Assembly: GCA_031761405.1 (NCBI GenBank)
Contig: JASEVX010000001.1
Span: 20,118,977 to 20,182,976, forward strand
Direction of reading: 5' to 3'
DNA from: Serripes groenlandicus
Taxonomy: Eukaryota > Mollusca > Bivalvia > Cardiida > Cardiidae
Length of the DNA: 64,000 bases
The position numbers were made by a program, and so were the translations under genes. The notes beneath the pieces were generated by a model. It saw nothing but the letters and a program-made list of their open reading frames with translations, was not told the origin of the DNA and did no database searches. Positions 22,446 to 32,888 of this stretch are shown here, in pieces; the first letter of the stretch is position 1; every line of letters starts with the position of its first letter.

Positions 22446-24717
22446 TTTTCCTTATGTGACCATCCATACACTTATTCAAGTCATATTTATTAAATAAAAA
22501 CCAATGTCGCTAGGCATTATCAGAGTGAGGGGTCTTGTTTCAAGATAATTTGGCTTAAAAAAACATTATGTTGCCCTTTCCAGAGTGGTTTAAGAGCAAT
22601 GCTGCCAAAATGTATTAGAAATGTTAAATAGAAATTTTCCTCCTAAACTGCATGTCTTATGGCAAGATAAATTGGCAAAAAACGTTCTTTAATTAACCCT
22701 CTACATGAATTGTTCAAGGGATATTGATTAGTTCAAAGCAATGCTGAAATGCATCAGAACAATGGTAAAATGACAAATCTAAACGTTTTTGCATCAACAT
22801 TTTGATTTTTTTTTTATCCAAAAACATATAAACATATTTTATATGTTAATTCATATGCATTTATTATGGCTATACTATGGATACTTCCTCAAACATCATG
22901 GTCATAATACGTTCTATACTCTATAAAGCTCTTGGGGAAATATTCAATATTCACTGGTAAAAGTAGTCTTTGACATTCGGGAAGTAAGTAAGACTCACTC
23001 GGCTTGAACTTGAACTTTCTATCCCTGGGTGACAACTATATCCATTATCAATTGAGAACACAGTAAATGCGTTAGTGCACAACAGCTTAGTAGGTGAGAC
23101 TGAATGCACTTTCCGAAACTTTCTGAGGCTTTGCCTTAATTCATATTATAAATGTAGATTCTAACATAAACACAGGATTATTATTGTAAATGCAGGAAGA
23201 ATGCAGTATACTGTTACATGGAACGCACATTAAAATGATAGTTATGCACGTGCATGACGTCATTTCAACAATAACGTCACCTTTTAGACGCGCGTGCCAT
23301 GCAACAGATGAACTATTGACTCGAAAATGGACTATTGGACCTGAATTTTAGAACAAAAGCGAAAGGGAGTCAAATAGTCATTTTTTATTGAATCACACGT
23401 GACTGCTTCTCGTCCAATCAAATACTTTGATTCATAGTAGGTATTAATAACGTCTGCTGCAATATACAATTTATATAAACCTCCGTTGTTTATGTGACCA
23501 TGAAGAAATAAGAGTCTACACATTCTTCTTCAATTTCCGAAGCAATCCATGATTTATAAAACGTTTTTTAGAACCTTGCTAGAATCAACACAATGGTTAA
23601 TTTATGGTTTACTCGTTTCATATTTCCTCTTCCTGTTTGGTTGATGTGCAGTAGTTGATCAGGTTATTCATTTAGATACATTTTGATCGTTTCTTCATTA
23701 ATTAGATATAAGAATTTCAAATTCAATTAGGGTCAATTTATAGTTACGTTTTATAACCATTGTCAAGTGATATTGTTGATTGTTTAAGGTTTATATAAAC
23801 GAATTTAATTGTTCACAAACTGTACAACAAATGAAGGCTTCCTGCCTCTATCCTTCTAGGCATTGGTCAAGGCTTTCCTTTAAACATTCGTTCGTGTGTT
23901 TGAAATTTGCTTATTCCGATGCATATGTTATGATGCTTATGAAGTAAATATTTCTCGAGGTGTCAGTCATTTTATGTTGTATGAAGAAGAAACTTTTTAT
24001 TTTCTATACTTGGAGGGAGCTATCTGCTATTGATATAGTTCTAAAGAAATTGGTCCATGCATTGTAAAATCATAAAGTCAAATGAAGCTATTTCTTTTAA
24101 GTGTTCGACGAAAGCTTATTTACAGTGTATTGCTTATAATAAAAATCATCATGTAATTGTTCCTTCTCGGATTGGGGAAATGTGTCGACTGGGGAATTTT
24201 GTTTGGAGTTTTCAATGTTTGCCAAGTTATGATTGGATTGTTAGATGTTGATTTGCTTGCATCTGACAATGTTGCAAACTTTCAGTTTTTTTTTAATTCC
24301 AGGTATTGTAATCAACTCCTTTTGGCATATGGGGGGGGGGGGGGGGATATCTGGCCATATCTGTGTTCGGTATTCTTTATCAATGAAGTCGTACATTACA
24401 CAGATTTGGCCAGTAATGTAAATCTCCCTTTTCTTGTGTGTGGTCTTTCATCAATACAAGGGAGATGACTGCAGCATATCTCATTTTCAATTTTGGAAGA
24501 ATTGTCTTTCTTAGGGTATGAGTTCATTAGATGGGGTATTGTTTTATTAAAGGCTTCCATTTTGTCTTTAAATTGTTACGTAGTATTATTTTGTAAGAAT
24601 GCAGAAATGGTTATTCTATGTTCTCCAGATTCACAGACAGGGTATTCAATAGTTTTAGTTTGAACTTTTTTTATTTTACATCGATTGCGAAACAGGGGAT
24701 TAAGCTTATATTAATCA
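22446..24717. other. Non-coding stretch with a G16 tract
   Basis: No reverse transcriptase, LTR or host exon is recognisable. A run of 16 G lies at 24331-24346. Confidence 0.5.
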
Positions 24718-24865
24718 CGCTCGAGGTCTGCTTCCGGGATACTTAACCAGTACTCGCGCCGATTGTGTGGAAAATCCCAAAGGCAGAACCCGCTCATCAC
24801 GGGATTCGAATCCGGGACCTTTGGTACAAGAGACTGACGCTCAACCTCTGTACAACTGTCTTCAA
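24718..24865 (-). mobile_element. tRNA-like SINE head, third family
   Basis: On the minus strand: TTGTACAGAGGTTGAGCGTC (A-box-like), then GGATTCGAATCCC (perfect B box) about 40 bases on, then a short body ending near TCCCGGAAGCAGACC. It is too long and badly paired to be a tRNA gene. It shares no body with families A or B. Confidence 0.5.
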
Positions 24866-25315
24866 ATAGTTTACGGACTTACTGGTGGAGAAGGCAATTG
24901 TTCAATCCGATCGTGTACAAACAGTGTGACCTAGTGATGCAGCCACGAAGAGACCATATTATTTTTTGAAAGTTCTTGTAGGGCTTTGTGAAATGGTTTG
25001 AAGAGTGCGATTGCTTTGAAAGTCAATGCTTTCAGCTTTTTTCGACTTCATAAAAACTAATAATAATGATATATTGGTTTCGCATATATATGGACTCCAT
25101 TTGAATAGTTATATTTAAAGTATGCACAGGGTTTCGTGCGAAAATAGAGGTTCTCATTGTGATATGCTTATAATAATAGGATTCGTTCTAGTGTGGAGTT
25201 GGGAATTTCGGAATATTTAAACAATACATGTGTAGTATGCTGTGTATTTTACCAGTCAAAGCATATCTCACCGTACTAATTATGAGTGAGTCACACAGAC
25301 AAAATACAACCACAA

Positions 25316-25731
25316 TATATACTCACACGAAAAAGAAAGTGTGCACTTTTAAATTGGGCATAACTTTTTTGTTACAAAATACGGATTTATCATCATGAGT
25401 GAAGAAAATAACCCTTCACACATTGCACCCATTTACCCACAGGAGGAGGCCACAACAGATACTGATAAATTGTCACGTAACTTGACAAATATCCGAAGAC
25501 AAAAAAGCAGTTACAAAACATTACAAATATGCAACTTTTACTTTTCACCCCTACGTTATTTACACGTAAAACAATGTTCTGATAATTATCAAATTTCAAT
25601 TAAAGTAAAACATCGTATAGCCAATACATTTTTGCACATTTTGATACCAGATTTGCCTATATTTTGCTTCTATAAGTATTAAAAAAATCCCTCTAACCAA
25701 GTGCACACTTTCTTTCTCGTGTGAGTATATA
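25316..25731. mobile_element. 416-bp MITE with 33-bp terminal inverted repeats
   Basis: Left end 25316-25348 starts TATATACTCACACG and ends GTGTGCACTT. Right end 25699-25731 is its inverse with 32 of 33 bases matching. The ends include TATA, so a TA target duplication (Tc1/mariner-like) is possible, but the exact edge cannot be fixed. Frames inside (25395 plus, 25599 minus) show no transposase motif. Confidence 0.85.
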
Positions 25732-26395
25732 AACATCTCTGCTCATGTGAGAGGCTGAACACATTAGCAGAGATGCATAGGAGATACATGAAGTAGCAGT
25801 TGAATCAAGTTCTAGGGGTCTGTGACAATAATCGTTCTTATTTATTGATATTTGAAATGAACATTTAACAAATCCCTGATTTAATTAAATACAAAACAAT
25901 ACATTTTATTACATTTAGGCACATTTGCCTATAGTAAGTAACAAACAAGTATTTACAATTTTCAAACGTAACTCCCTTTACGAGAAGCAAAGATAAATCA
26001 ATTATGAATATTAAAAAAAAATCCGACAATAAAACAATGACTACAGCAATAGAAACAAATACAATAGTGCATACCAAATGAATACAATAGTGCATACCAA
26101 CATCAAACTATATAACTGTACACCGTCTGATATCGGTCTATATATATAATTATTCATTCAACCAAAATAAGATGATGTAATAGTAATACTCTCATACGCC
26201 GATCTCCGCTTTCTCATGTCGATGTACAGATGTTACATAGCAAATAAAAAACAGGGTATAATGTAATATGTGTTTCTATAAATAATATGACATGGTAGAT
26301 AGTCATGGGACCTTAATTATTACAAGTTTACAAGAAAACTATTGGCTCCGGCAAGATCAACTGCCACAATGTTGCTTTTCGCAAAGCACTATATT
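25732..26395. other. Non-coding AT-rich stretch
   Basis: No gene or recognisable repeat. A short direct repeat ATACAATAGTGCATACCAA is near 26058-26100. Confidence 0.4.
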
Positions 26396-26535
26396 TTCTT
26401 TTCATGGTGGAGTGCCCTTGGGCAAGGCACATTTTCTAGCCTAGTACTGGTTTGTTTACCCAGGGACCATGAATAATTAAATTTAATTGCGCGCTAAATG
26501 ACCTTAGCTGTCAATGCGCCATAAAACAATATACA
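26396..26535 (+). mobile_element. SINE family A, 5'-truncated
   Basis: TCATGGTGGAGTGCCCTTGG onward, CTGGTTTGTTTACCCAGG and a degenerate tail ending ATTCATTCATTC. It lacks the tRNA-like head seen at 5263. Confidence 0.7.
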
Positions 26536-26782
26536 TTCATTCATTCTTTTCATCATTTGCAACACCTGGTGCCTTGTAAAGGTTACTTTTAAGCACAACT
26601 CACGAACGATCTTCGGCGGTGCCACAGACCTTACCACAGATGACTGTTCCGAAATAATACTTAGCGTTTTTACGAGACCCAAGTTTATATAGCAGTCAGA
26701 CAGGTGTCAAAGGTCACCTATATGTATTATTCACTAGAATTTAGAAACCGATTTACACGGATCAGAGTTCAATGTTCTTAAC

Positions 26783-26910
26783 GTTAACCATTTTCCACAT
26801 ACATAAAACCTGCAGCAGACGAGTTCGAAAAACAACTTAGCAATATATGATAATCTCTATAAATAAAAGTGTTCAAAATACTGGATGAAGTTAAAAACAT
26901 TTGGGTTAAA
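26783..26910. mobile_element. Palindromic MITE family P, left half
   Basis: TTAACCATTTTCCACATACA and CCTGCAGCAGACG mark the left arm. The hairpin is eroded. It abuts the truncated left end of the Polinton. Confidence 0.5.
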
Positions 26911-26954
26911 TGTTATTACTCAAAATGAATATTGTATCTATTTGCAATAAAGTT

Positions 26955-29900
26955 TTAAAATGTTGTATATTGTAAAAGTTTCGAAGTGTGTCTGCATGTC
27001 GGAAATGGCCACACTCTGCTTAACACATTTACATCTCTTTTCTTCCATAGGCTGCACCCCACTACTCTCATACATCTCTCATACATCTTATATGAATATA
27101 ATTTAGCTCTTAGTCCTACAAACTCATGCATAATCTTTCCACCGCATTCATCCTTAAACATTCCTACAACTTTTTTGTTCACACCAGATTTGATACAAGA
27201 TGGGTGATCAGATGGAAAGTTGCTGGTATCAAATAATTGTTTTACATCCTCATTTATATCCTTGTAAAAGTCCTCCGTTTCAATCTCATATGCTAATGAA
27301 TCTGTATCGGTGAATAACAGTTTAGCTTTTGTTCCATACTTTGTCTTGATAAAGTTGTAATGAAAGTCGTACATCAAAGTCTTACTTAGATCAAGGATAG
27401 ACATACCCAGGTAAACCGGCTTGTCAAACTTAATCTTGGTCTTCTTCATATTAACGGCTATTAAGTTTTCATCGAAGATGGTACAGTGGCTATAGTTAGG
27501 CTTTGTTGCGAGCTTCATAGCCTTACCTTCATCATTTACCAGCTTAATGTCAACCCTGTTTCGGATGTTCTCCATCGTCTTTCCAAAAACAGAATTGTTC
27601 ATGAGTTTGAAAAAGTCTTTCTCAAAATCGTTCTTTCCTTTTGTCCTAAGATCTGTGTTTAGATCAATGTATTGCTTGAGCCATGCACTCTCTTCCAACT
27701 TGATACCCCTATGAATTTTGACAATCTTCAATCCCAAACTTTCATACAGCTTGAGGTTTTCATAGTGAACGACGTACTTCGTCTTGTTATTGAGATTGGG
27801 GATAAGTTTTTCAACCTTGTTGACTGTTAATCTTTCCGGAGCAAGAGGATAATCATTATGCAAATCGTGGAGATTCAAAGGATATTCTAAGTCAACCTCG
27901 AGGATACAGCTTTCTTTTTCCCAGTTTGTTAATTCGCTTTCACTCATCCACTCGAACCCGTGCGTTGGAAGCGGTTTGCTCATAGCCCACCCATACAAAT
28001 TGTTCGCATCGAGATACTGTAGATACTTACTAGGTTCTTCATGATTAAAACTTTTACCCATGTACTTATTGTTCGCCTTTCCATACCGAGTCATGATACT
28101 ACTCACACCTCCTCTAATTCCTTTTTCAACCATGAGTAACATGTCTGGATCACTTAACAGTTCTAGCCTTACATTGGTTATTTTCAAAGCCGCATCCCAA
28201 GCTAAACCTGGTGCTGTATAATACCAGGCTGGATCTAGGTTATAGTTTGTCAAGCAGACTTCACGGAAGGTTTCAAATACATCTGCCAGAAGCAATACAT
28301 CTGACGTAAGATAGAGATCATGATAGTCTCTCATCGTCTTACATTTAAACTCTTTCCAGACCTTTTGCGCATGTGCATAGTCTTCGTTTGAAATGTTATC
28401 ACCACTTAATTTTGAATAGAACTCTTCCTTTGAAGGTAACTGTGTTTCAGTCAACTTTTCAAGACCATCGACGTAGTCATATGGATAGACACCTTTTCGT
28501 GTTAGCAAACTTAACTGCTCACCTTCATATTTGCTTTTCAAGTTTACAAATTGACCTTTCTGAAGGTTGCCTACTAGTTTATCTAGACTAGAAGCCATAA
28601 ATTTAAAACTGTCAATAAATCGGAGTTGATGTTTCACCTCCTTTTCTTCTCCTACTTTGTTGGTAAAACTGTCAATTACATACTCTTTGGTGAATGAGAT
28701 GTACTTCTCTTCGTTGTTTGGTATACAATTAATGTTTCCTTCACTCTTTCCAAGATTCTTGATGAACAAATGACTGTCATACCCACTCAGGTTGTGGAAA
28801 ACAACGGGAGTAAACTTTGGTTTCCGGTACTTGAGGTTGCAAGTGTTATGAGCAGCTCCTCGATACTTACCAGAGAAATGACAGTGATCTCTTACCCGAT
28901 CAGTGTTCAAATCTCCTTGACATATCCAGCATGCTGTCGCCTTCGCGAAAGCCTTTTGCTCCTTTGAAGTAATGATCATCTTAGCGTATCCACATTTCGT
29001 GAAGATGTCTTTAATGGTCTGTTCCAGGCTGTCAACAAAGATTTGAGATACATCCTCATCTTCGGATTGCTTCGTGTAAATAACAGGATTTTGCTTGAGG
29101 TTAGGGTGCGGCTGCGTCCCACTAATCCTTTTGTAAACCTCATCATCAAAGCATTTGATATAGTAGCAGAACCCGCTAGGTGTATGCTTTTGATACCGTT
29201 TGGTGTAACTGTTTTCTGGATTGGGCTGGGTCGTATCCAACTTTTGGGTAAAGCTCTCAAAGTTAGCATATACTACAAAGGGTATTTTCATCGATTTGAA
29301 AAAGTGCTTAAAATTTAAGGTTGATCCTTTCTCCGGCATTTCGATCTTTACAGCATCATTTGAGTCGCAGTACTCTTTATGCTTACCTAAGGAATCCTCT
29401 GAGATAAAGGAGTTAAGGCATCGGAGGCAGTAATGTCTTTTACCATTCCTGTTAGATGACTGTGTTGTGAGTAGTCTGCTCATGCTTTTAATGAGACAGT
29501 AATGCTGTTTTTCCGTATCATCTATAAGTAAAAGGTTAATGACAGTTTCATGCTCATGCTTGCTAATCCTAAGAGGATAAACGTCTCCATTTTCATAACC
29601 AAATACATTGACAGAGATGGTGGCATTTTCTCTTTCAAACCTATCTATGGTTTTAAGGTCAACTGGGAATGTGATGTTGTCCCAGTTAAAGTCATTATTA
29701 GCCTTTTCTTTCAAATCCTCTGTTATTCGTTGTGGATTCTTTTCGACTGGGTTCAACGCTCGAGCAACACTCCACTTGAAGCACATGTCATCCTCGTTTT
29801 TCATGTTGATGATTGCCTTTTTCAATGCAAGCTTTTCGGGAAGTGGAATATAAGAGTTACCTCGCAGTGGTTTATACTTGACTGTATGAAGCTCCAAACT

Positions 29901-30491
29901 AATGATCTCTTTGAAGATCCAATTACTACCCTGTCTTTGAAAGTTTGTTAATGCTTCCATAATCCTATCAGTAATTGTGGTATATAGCTCACTCGCATCT
30001 GTTCCTTCTAGATTAACCTCATTATGAGAGTGAAATGCTGAATGTTCTGAAATAACATCAACTGTTAGTATACTAGTTTTCTCCATCCTACAGTAAAGGA
30101 TTACTTTAATTTTCGTCATACGGTTTGCAGAAATAAGTTTAACAGCACCAGGTTTTACAGCATTTAAAAATGTTTCTGGAATGTAACCGCTTCTTCCTTT
30201 GATCTCGTATTGTATAGTAAATCTGTTTAAAGCCGACCTACTTTCCTTAAATACAAATTGTGCCTGCTTCTTAAACAAACCTTTAACCTTTTCCTTGAAT
30301 GAGTTGAATTGGTTCGAAATCACTTTTGGAGGAGTTGGTACATGATCAACTAACCAATTATACCATTTATTTAACTTATTTTTTACTTTCGGAGAAATTG
30401 ATATATCTGGCTGTAGAGTAGCTACTTTCGAAGAAGTTGATACATGAGGCTGTAGAGAAGCTACTCCTATGTTTGGTATACTTTCTTTCAT
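26955..30491 (-). CDS. polB: Protein-primed family B DNA polymerase
   Basis: 1178-residue frame. In order: a C2H2-like finger (355-375); exonuclease motif I region at 404-413, which reads YANFES with Asn410 where the catalytic Asp is expected; an endonuclease-VII-like zinc insertion (CWIC 521-524, DHCH 535-538); Exo II (HNLSGYDS, 566-573); Exo III (YLTSDVLLL, 727-735); polymerase motif A (DANNLYG, 828-834), motif B (NNSVFGK, 965-971) and motif C (DTDS, 1062-1065). Polymerase motifs are intact. A dispersed palindrome adds SGTQPHP at 457-463. After residue about 1137 the frame runs into unrelated sequence and the usual C-terminus is missing; a matching piece lies at 41590. An N-terminal SAP region in another frame (30376-30783) was part of this gene. 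Confidence 0.92.
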   Translation of the reverse strand: MKESIPNIGVASLQPHVSTSSKVATLQPDISISPKVKNKLNKWYNWLVDHVPTPPKVISNQFNSFKEKVKGLFKKQAQFVFKESRSALNRFTIQYEIKGRSGYIPETFLNAVKPGAVKLISANRMTKIKVILYCRMEKTSILTVDVISEHSAFHSHNEVNLEGTDASELYTTITDRIMEALTNFQRQGSNWIFKEIISLELHTVKYKPLRGNSYIPLPEKLALKKAIINMKNEDDMCFKWSVARALNPVEKNPQRITEDLKEKANNDFNWDNITFPVDLKTIDRFERENATISVNVFGYENGDVYPLRISKHEHETVINLLLIDDTEKQHYCLIKSMSRLLTTQSSNRNGKRHYCLRCLNSFISEDSLGKHKEYCDSNDAVKIEMPEKGSTLNFKHFFKSMKIPFVVYANFESFTQKLDTTQPNPENSYTKRYQKHTPSGFCYYIKCFDDEVYKRISGTQPHPNLKQNPVIYTKQSEDEDVSQIFVDSLEQTIKDIFTKCGYAKMIITSKEQKAFAKATACWICQGDLNTDRVRDHCHFSGKYRGAAHNTCNLKYRKPKFTPVVFHNLSGYDSHLFIKNLGKSEGNINCIPNNEEKYISFTKEYVIDSFTNKVGEEKEVKHQLRFIDSFKFMASSLDKLVGNLQKGQFVNLKSKYEGEQLSLLTRKGVYPYDYVDGLEKLTETQLPSKEEFYSKLSGDNISNEDYAHAQKVWKEFKCKTMRDYHDLYLTSDVLLLADVFETFREVCLTNYNLDPAWYYTAPGLAWDAALKITNVRLELLSDPDMLLMVEKGIRGGVSSIMTRYGKANNKYMGKSFNHEEPSKYLQYLDANNLYGWAMSKPLPTHGFEWMSESELTNWEKESCILEVDLEYPLNLHDLHNDYPLAPERLTVNKVEKLIPNLNNKTKYVVHYENLKLYESLGLKIVKIHRGIKLEESAWLKQYIDLNTDLRTKGKNDFEKDFFKLMNNSVFGKTMENIRNRVDIKLVNDEGKAMKLATKPNYSHCTIFDENLIAVNMKKTKIKFDKPVYLGMSILDLSKTLMYDFHYNFIKTKYGTKAKLLFTDTDSLAYEIETEDFYKDINEDVKQLFDTSNFPSDHPSCIKSGVNKKVVGMFKDECGGKIMHEFVGLRAKLYSYKMYERCMRVVGCSLWKKRDVNVLSRVWPFPTCRHTSKLLQYTTF
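27048..27065 (-). repeat. Dispersed palindrome, half copy at the polymerase break
   Basis: Minus strand: GTAGTGGGGTGCAGCCTAT. It matches the first half of the element-wide repeat (GTGGGGCGCAGCCGCACCC). It sits within about ten codons of the point where polymerase homology ends. Confidence 0.6.
29100..29124 (-). repeat. Dispersed palindrome, in frame in polymerase
   Basis: On the gene strand GTGGGACGCAGCCGCACCC lies between exonuclease motif I and the endonuclease-VII-like finger. It is read as SGTQPHP. Confidence 0.85.
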
Positions 30492-30783
30492 CCATTAAAG
30501 ACGTCGGCACTGGACGTTGTGTGGAACGAAGTGACCCTTCTAACAAATGTACTAACTCTGCTTTACGCAAAGCAGAATATCCTTTTAAGCCACGTTCTTT
30601 AGCCATTTTTAAGCCACGTTCTTTAGCCATTTTTAAGCCACGTTCTTTAGCCATTTTTAAGCCACGTTCTTTAACCATTTTTAAGCCACGTTCTTTAGCC
30701 ATTTTTAAGCCACGTTCTTTAGCCATTTTTAAGCCACGTTCTTTAGCCATGGCCTTTAAATGTTTCACAGTGTTGTTATTCAT
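30376..30783 (-). pseudogene. SAP-like N-terminus of polymerase with octapeptide expansion
   Basis: 135-residue frame. It begins NNNTVKHLKAMAKERGLK, then repeats MAKERGLK seven times (24-bp unit at DNA level, one variant MVKERGLK), then GYSALRKAELVHLLEG. Taken without the repeats, the sequence is a SAP/Rho-N-like helix-extension-helix, a DNA-binding fold. After about residue 100 the frame departs from the polymerase frame at 30491; a one-base change near 30480 (around ATGGATGAAAGAAAG) accounts for it. The repeat expansion inside a short helix probably spoils the fold. Confidence 0.65.
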
Positions 30784-30800
30784 TTTATTTATATATGGTT

Positions 30801-30820
30801 TTTTTTCTTTGGCTCATTTT
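30801..30820 (-). promoter_or_regulatory. Polinton promoter-like motif before polymerase
   Basis: Minus strand: AAAATGAGCCAAAGAAAAAA, ending 18 bases before the ATG at 30783, followed by ATATATAAATAAA. It is a variant of AAAATGAGTTAAAGAAAA found before three other genes. Confidence 0.5.
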
Positions 30821-30870
30821 TCAATTTTTTTTCCTTCTTGAAAATAGGTTATACTAAATTATAGTATAAT

Positions 30871-31242
30871 CTATTCAGATTTAACTTTATCCTCATCAAC
30901 TTTTATTAGGTACTTATTATTCCATACCCTTCCATCCCAAAATGTTATTATTCTTGGTGAGTGTTTGATGAAACAAGCTGCCTTGTAGATTGATGGGAAT
31001 GTATACTCCTTATTTAATTCAACATCTGTTAATGTTACATGCTTTGGGTTGTTTCGAATTGTCTTTAGTCTCTCAAACCTTGGTTCAATTTCTTTTCTCG
31101 GTTTAACTGGTTTTTCAACCTCTTTAGGTAAAAGATCTCTTCCTCTTAATAACTCTATTAATTGAGGCTTGTTGCAGCGACAATAGCCTTCTAATTTGTT
31201 GTCTTTCAGGATCTGTCTTAGTTCTGGAAGTTTATTTATCAT
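30871..31242 (-). CDS. SAP plus NUMOD1-like protein
   Basis: 123 residues. Residues 3-33 (LRQILKDNKLEGYCRCNKPQLIELL) have the spacing of a SAP DNA-binding motif. Residues about 68-100 (VTLTDVELNKEYTFPSIYKAACFI) resemble the NUMOD1/helix-turn-helix segment of homing-endonuclease-associated proteins. No nuclease motif is present. It starts at the first ATG, 17 bases after a copy of the promoter-like motif. It lies between capsid and polymerase; a DNA-binding accessory role is inferred. Confidence 0.65.
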   Translation of the reverse strand: MINKLPELRQILKDNKLEGYCRCNKPQLIELLRGRDLLPKEVEKPVKPRKEIEPRFERLKTIRNNPKHVTLTDVELNKEYTFPSIYKAACFIKHSPRIITFWDGRVWNNKYLIKVDEDKVKSE

Positions 31243-31258
31243 TATATTATAGATTTTG

Positions 31259-31276
31259 TTTTCTTTAACTCATTTT
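31259..31276 (-). promoter_or_regulatory. Polinton promoter-like motif before the SAP/NUMOD1 gene
   Basis: Minus strand: AAAATGAGTTAAAGAAAA, 17 bases upstream of the ATG at 31242. Confidence 0.6.
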
Positions 31277-31282
31277 TAACAT

Positions 31283-31295
31283 TGTGCCCCACTAA
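31283..31295 (-). repeat. Dispersed palindrome, half copy at capsid stop
   Basis: TTAGTGGGGCACA on the minus strand. The TAG here would serve as the stop codon of the conserved capsid frame. Confidence 0.5.
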
Positions 31296-31296
31296 T

Positions 31297-32607
31297 ATAT
31301 AACACTCATCTTATTTCCGTCTGACTGGAAAGAGAGCATCTTGTCTGAGATAACCATAGCAAAGGCTTGTGTATTAGCAGGTACATTTGCATTAAATTGG
31401 GCTTTGACTTGGAGTTAGTTACAGAGATCTTTAACCTTTCACTCTGCTTGCTCACATCAAACACAAAGAGTGGGTATAGATCCTTGTAATCACTTGGAGT
31501 GATGTTAGGGTTACTTACCATTTCATTCATGCTATAAAACTTGGATCTGAAGGATACGGCATCTCCATACAATCGACTACACTGTTGCTTAGGAAATGAT
31601 ACATTGTAATCAGCAGCTGGGTATTTACTTGAGTTCAACATGACATACATATTCCTCACATTAAGATTGTCAAAAACAGCTGGATTTGTCGTTTGGTCAC
31701 TATCTTTATTAGTTTGAAATGCAACAATAACCCAACGTGGTTTTTCCGATAAAGACTTAACACTCAGTCTCCAGGTAAAGTTTGTGGTTGGAGGCACAGA
31801 AATACCTTCACATTGTCTCATACGATAAGCAACTGGAAGAGTTGCCTTAGACTCAATTGGCTTGTAAAGCTGAAACTTTTCGCTGTCAGCTGGTAACACG
31901 TGTGGCATAAACCAAGAAACCTTATCAAGAATTACCTTACCAGCTTCTGGTAAAGTACCTGCTCCTCCTCCTGCATCAGCAGCGCTTCTAAAGATTGCAT
32001 CATCGTTTCCTTTCCTAACAAGTGTTAGCGTTTGCTTAAGACCGTAAATGATCTTCTTATAATCTTCACAGAAACCGAAGATATGTTTTAGGGGGATATG
32101 AAAGCTAAAAGGTGTTGGGGATCCGATGAGATATTGTTGTCTAATTTCATATCCTGCATTATACCCTGCGTTATCAGCACCCCACTTTGCGTTAACTCCA
32201 TTATCCTTACACCATAACTGATTCAAACCCTTACTTTTGCTAAAGTCGTTGCGGTATTTTAACAATCCCAACATCGTGGTTCCTTGTCCTGGAGAGTTGA
32301 CAGATTCAATCTCTTGCGAAGAAAGCTGATATTTAATATTACTAAACAGATACATAATTGCATTGTTTGTAAGGGTAATGTTGTCAAGATTATTATATTG
32401 ACCCCCTGTATCAGATCTTACAAGTCGACCCTCAACAATGAGATAGGACTCACTCGGATGAGTGAATAAATCCTGTGTCTCAATGTTAAGCCTGATCTCC
32501 CCAGGATTGTTTAGACTCGTCCCCGTAACAGATTCATACTCAAGATATTGATATTCTTCAATACTTTCATCTACTATAGGTGTCTCGGTAAAATTTAGAA
32601 TGTCCAT
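31297..32607 (-). pseudogene. Major capsid protein, double jelly-roll type, frameshifted
   Basis: The open frame runs 31306-32646, but its first codon is GTG, and the first ATG is at 32607 (MDILNFTE). That ATG follows the leader CTTGTTATTATAAAA, which also precedes the fibre gene, so I start there. Length (about 435 aa), position and sequence style (SIEEYQYLEYE..., IKYQLSSQEIES, IPLKHIFGFCEDYK, FRSKFYSMNEM) fit Polinton/adintovirus hexon-like capsid proteins that form the icosahedral shell. Near 31420 the frame slips; the conserved C-terminal strand continues in another frame to a stop at about 31290. The last 35 residues of the open frame are therefore spurious. I made no structure-based check. 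Confidence 0.8.
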
Positions 32608-32624
32608 TTTTATAATAACAAGAT

Positions 32625-32643
32625 ATTTTTTTAACTCATTTTC
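32625..32643 (-). promoter_or_regulatory. Polinton promoter-like motif before capsid gene
   Basis: Minus strand: GGAAAATGAGTTAAAAAAA, 18 bases before the capsid ATG at 32607. TATCTTGTTATTATAAAA lies between motif and ATG. Confidence 0.6.
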
Positions 32644-32671
32644 CACAAGTTAAAACAAAAAAAACCTATTC

Positions 32672-32857
32672 CTACAACCGCAGGAGGTATAGTTGTGGAG
32701 ATGTTTTTGTACCTCGCAGGTATACACTCCTAAGTTTAACGTATTTCATCTTCTTTACATCGATTGTCATGTTTTTCTTAATCTTTGGGTAAATCGTATT
32801 ACCATAGACGATCGTTACCTCATCAAGATCCTCATCCTCTACTAGGTACTCATTCAC
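32672..32857 (-). CDS. Small acidic-start Polinton protein
   Basis: 61-residue frame starting at a GTG. It opens with an acidic stretch (EYLVEDEDLDEVTIVYGN) and ends in a basic half (KKMKYVKLRSVYLRG). It has no ATG. It may be the 3' half of the gene at 32889, lost to a frameshift in the 32-bp gap. I do not recognise the family. Confidence 0.45.
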   Translation of the reverse strand: MNEYLVEDEDLDEVTIVYGNTIYPKIKKNMTIDVKKMKYVKLRSVYLRGTKTSPQLYLLRL

Positions 32858-32888
32858 ATCACTCTCTAACTTTCTCTAGAGTTTTGTT

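Noticed and set aside
22446..24717. Reverse transcriptase or 3' LTR of the Gypsy-class element
   Set aside because: Looked for on both strands; no RT motif (xADD-type) or TGTAAC-type LTR end was found.
25395..25682. 95-aa frame as a gene
   Set aside because: It lies entirely inside the 416-bp MITE and shows no motif or codon signal.
30437..30841. Plus-strand frame of repeated FKPRSLAI over the polymerase leader
   Set aside because: It is the antisense of the 24-bp repeat array in the SAP region.
31306..31410. C-terminal 35 residues of the open capsid frame
   Set aside because: They lie after the frameshift near 31420; conserved sequence is in another frame.
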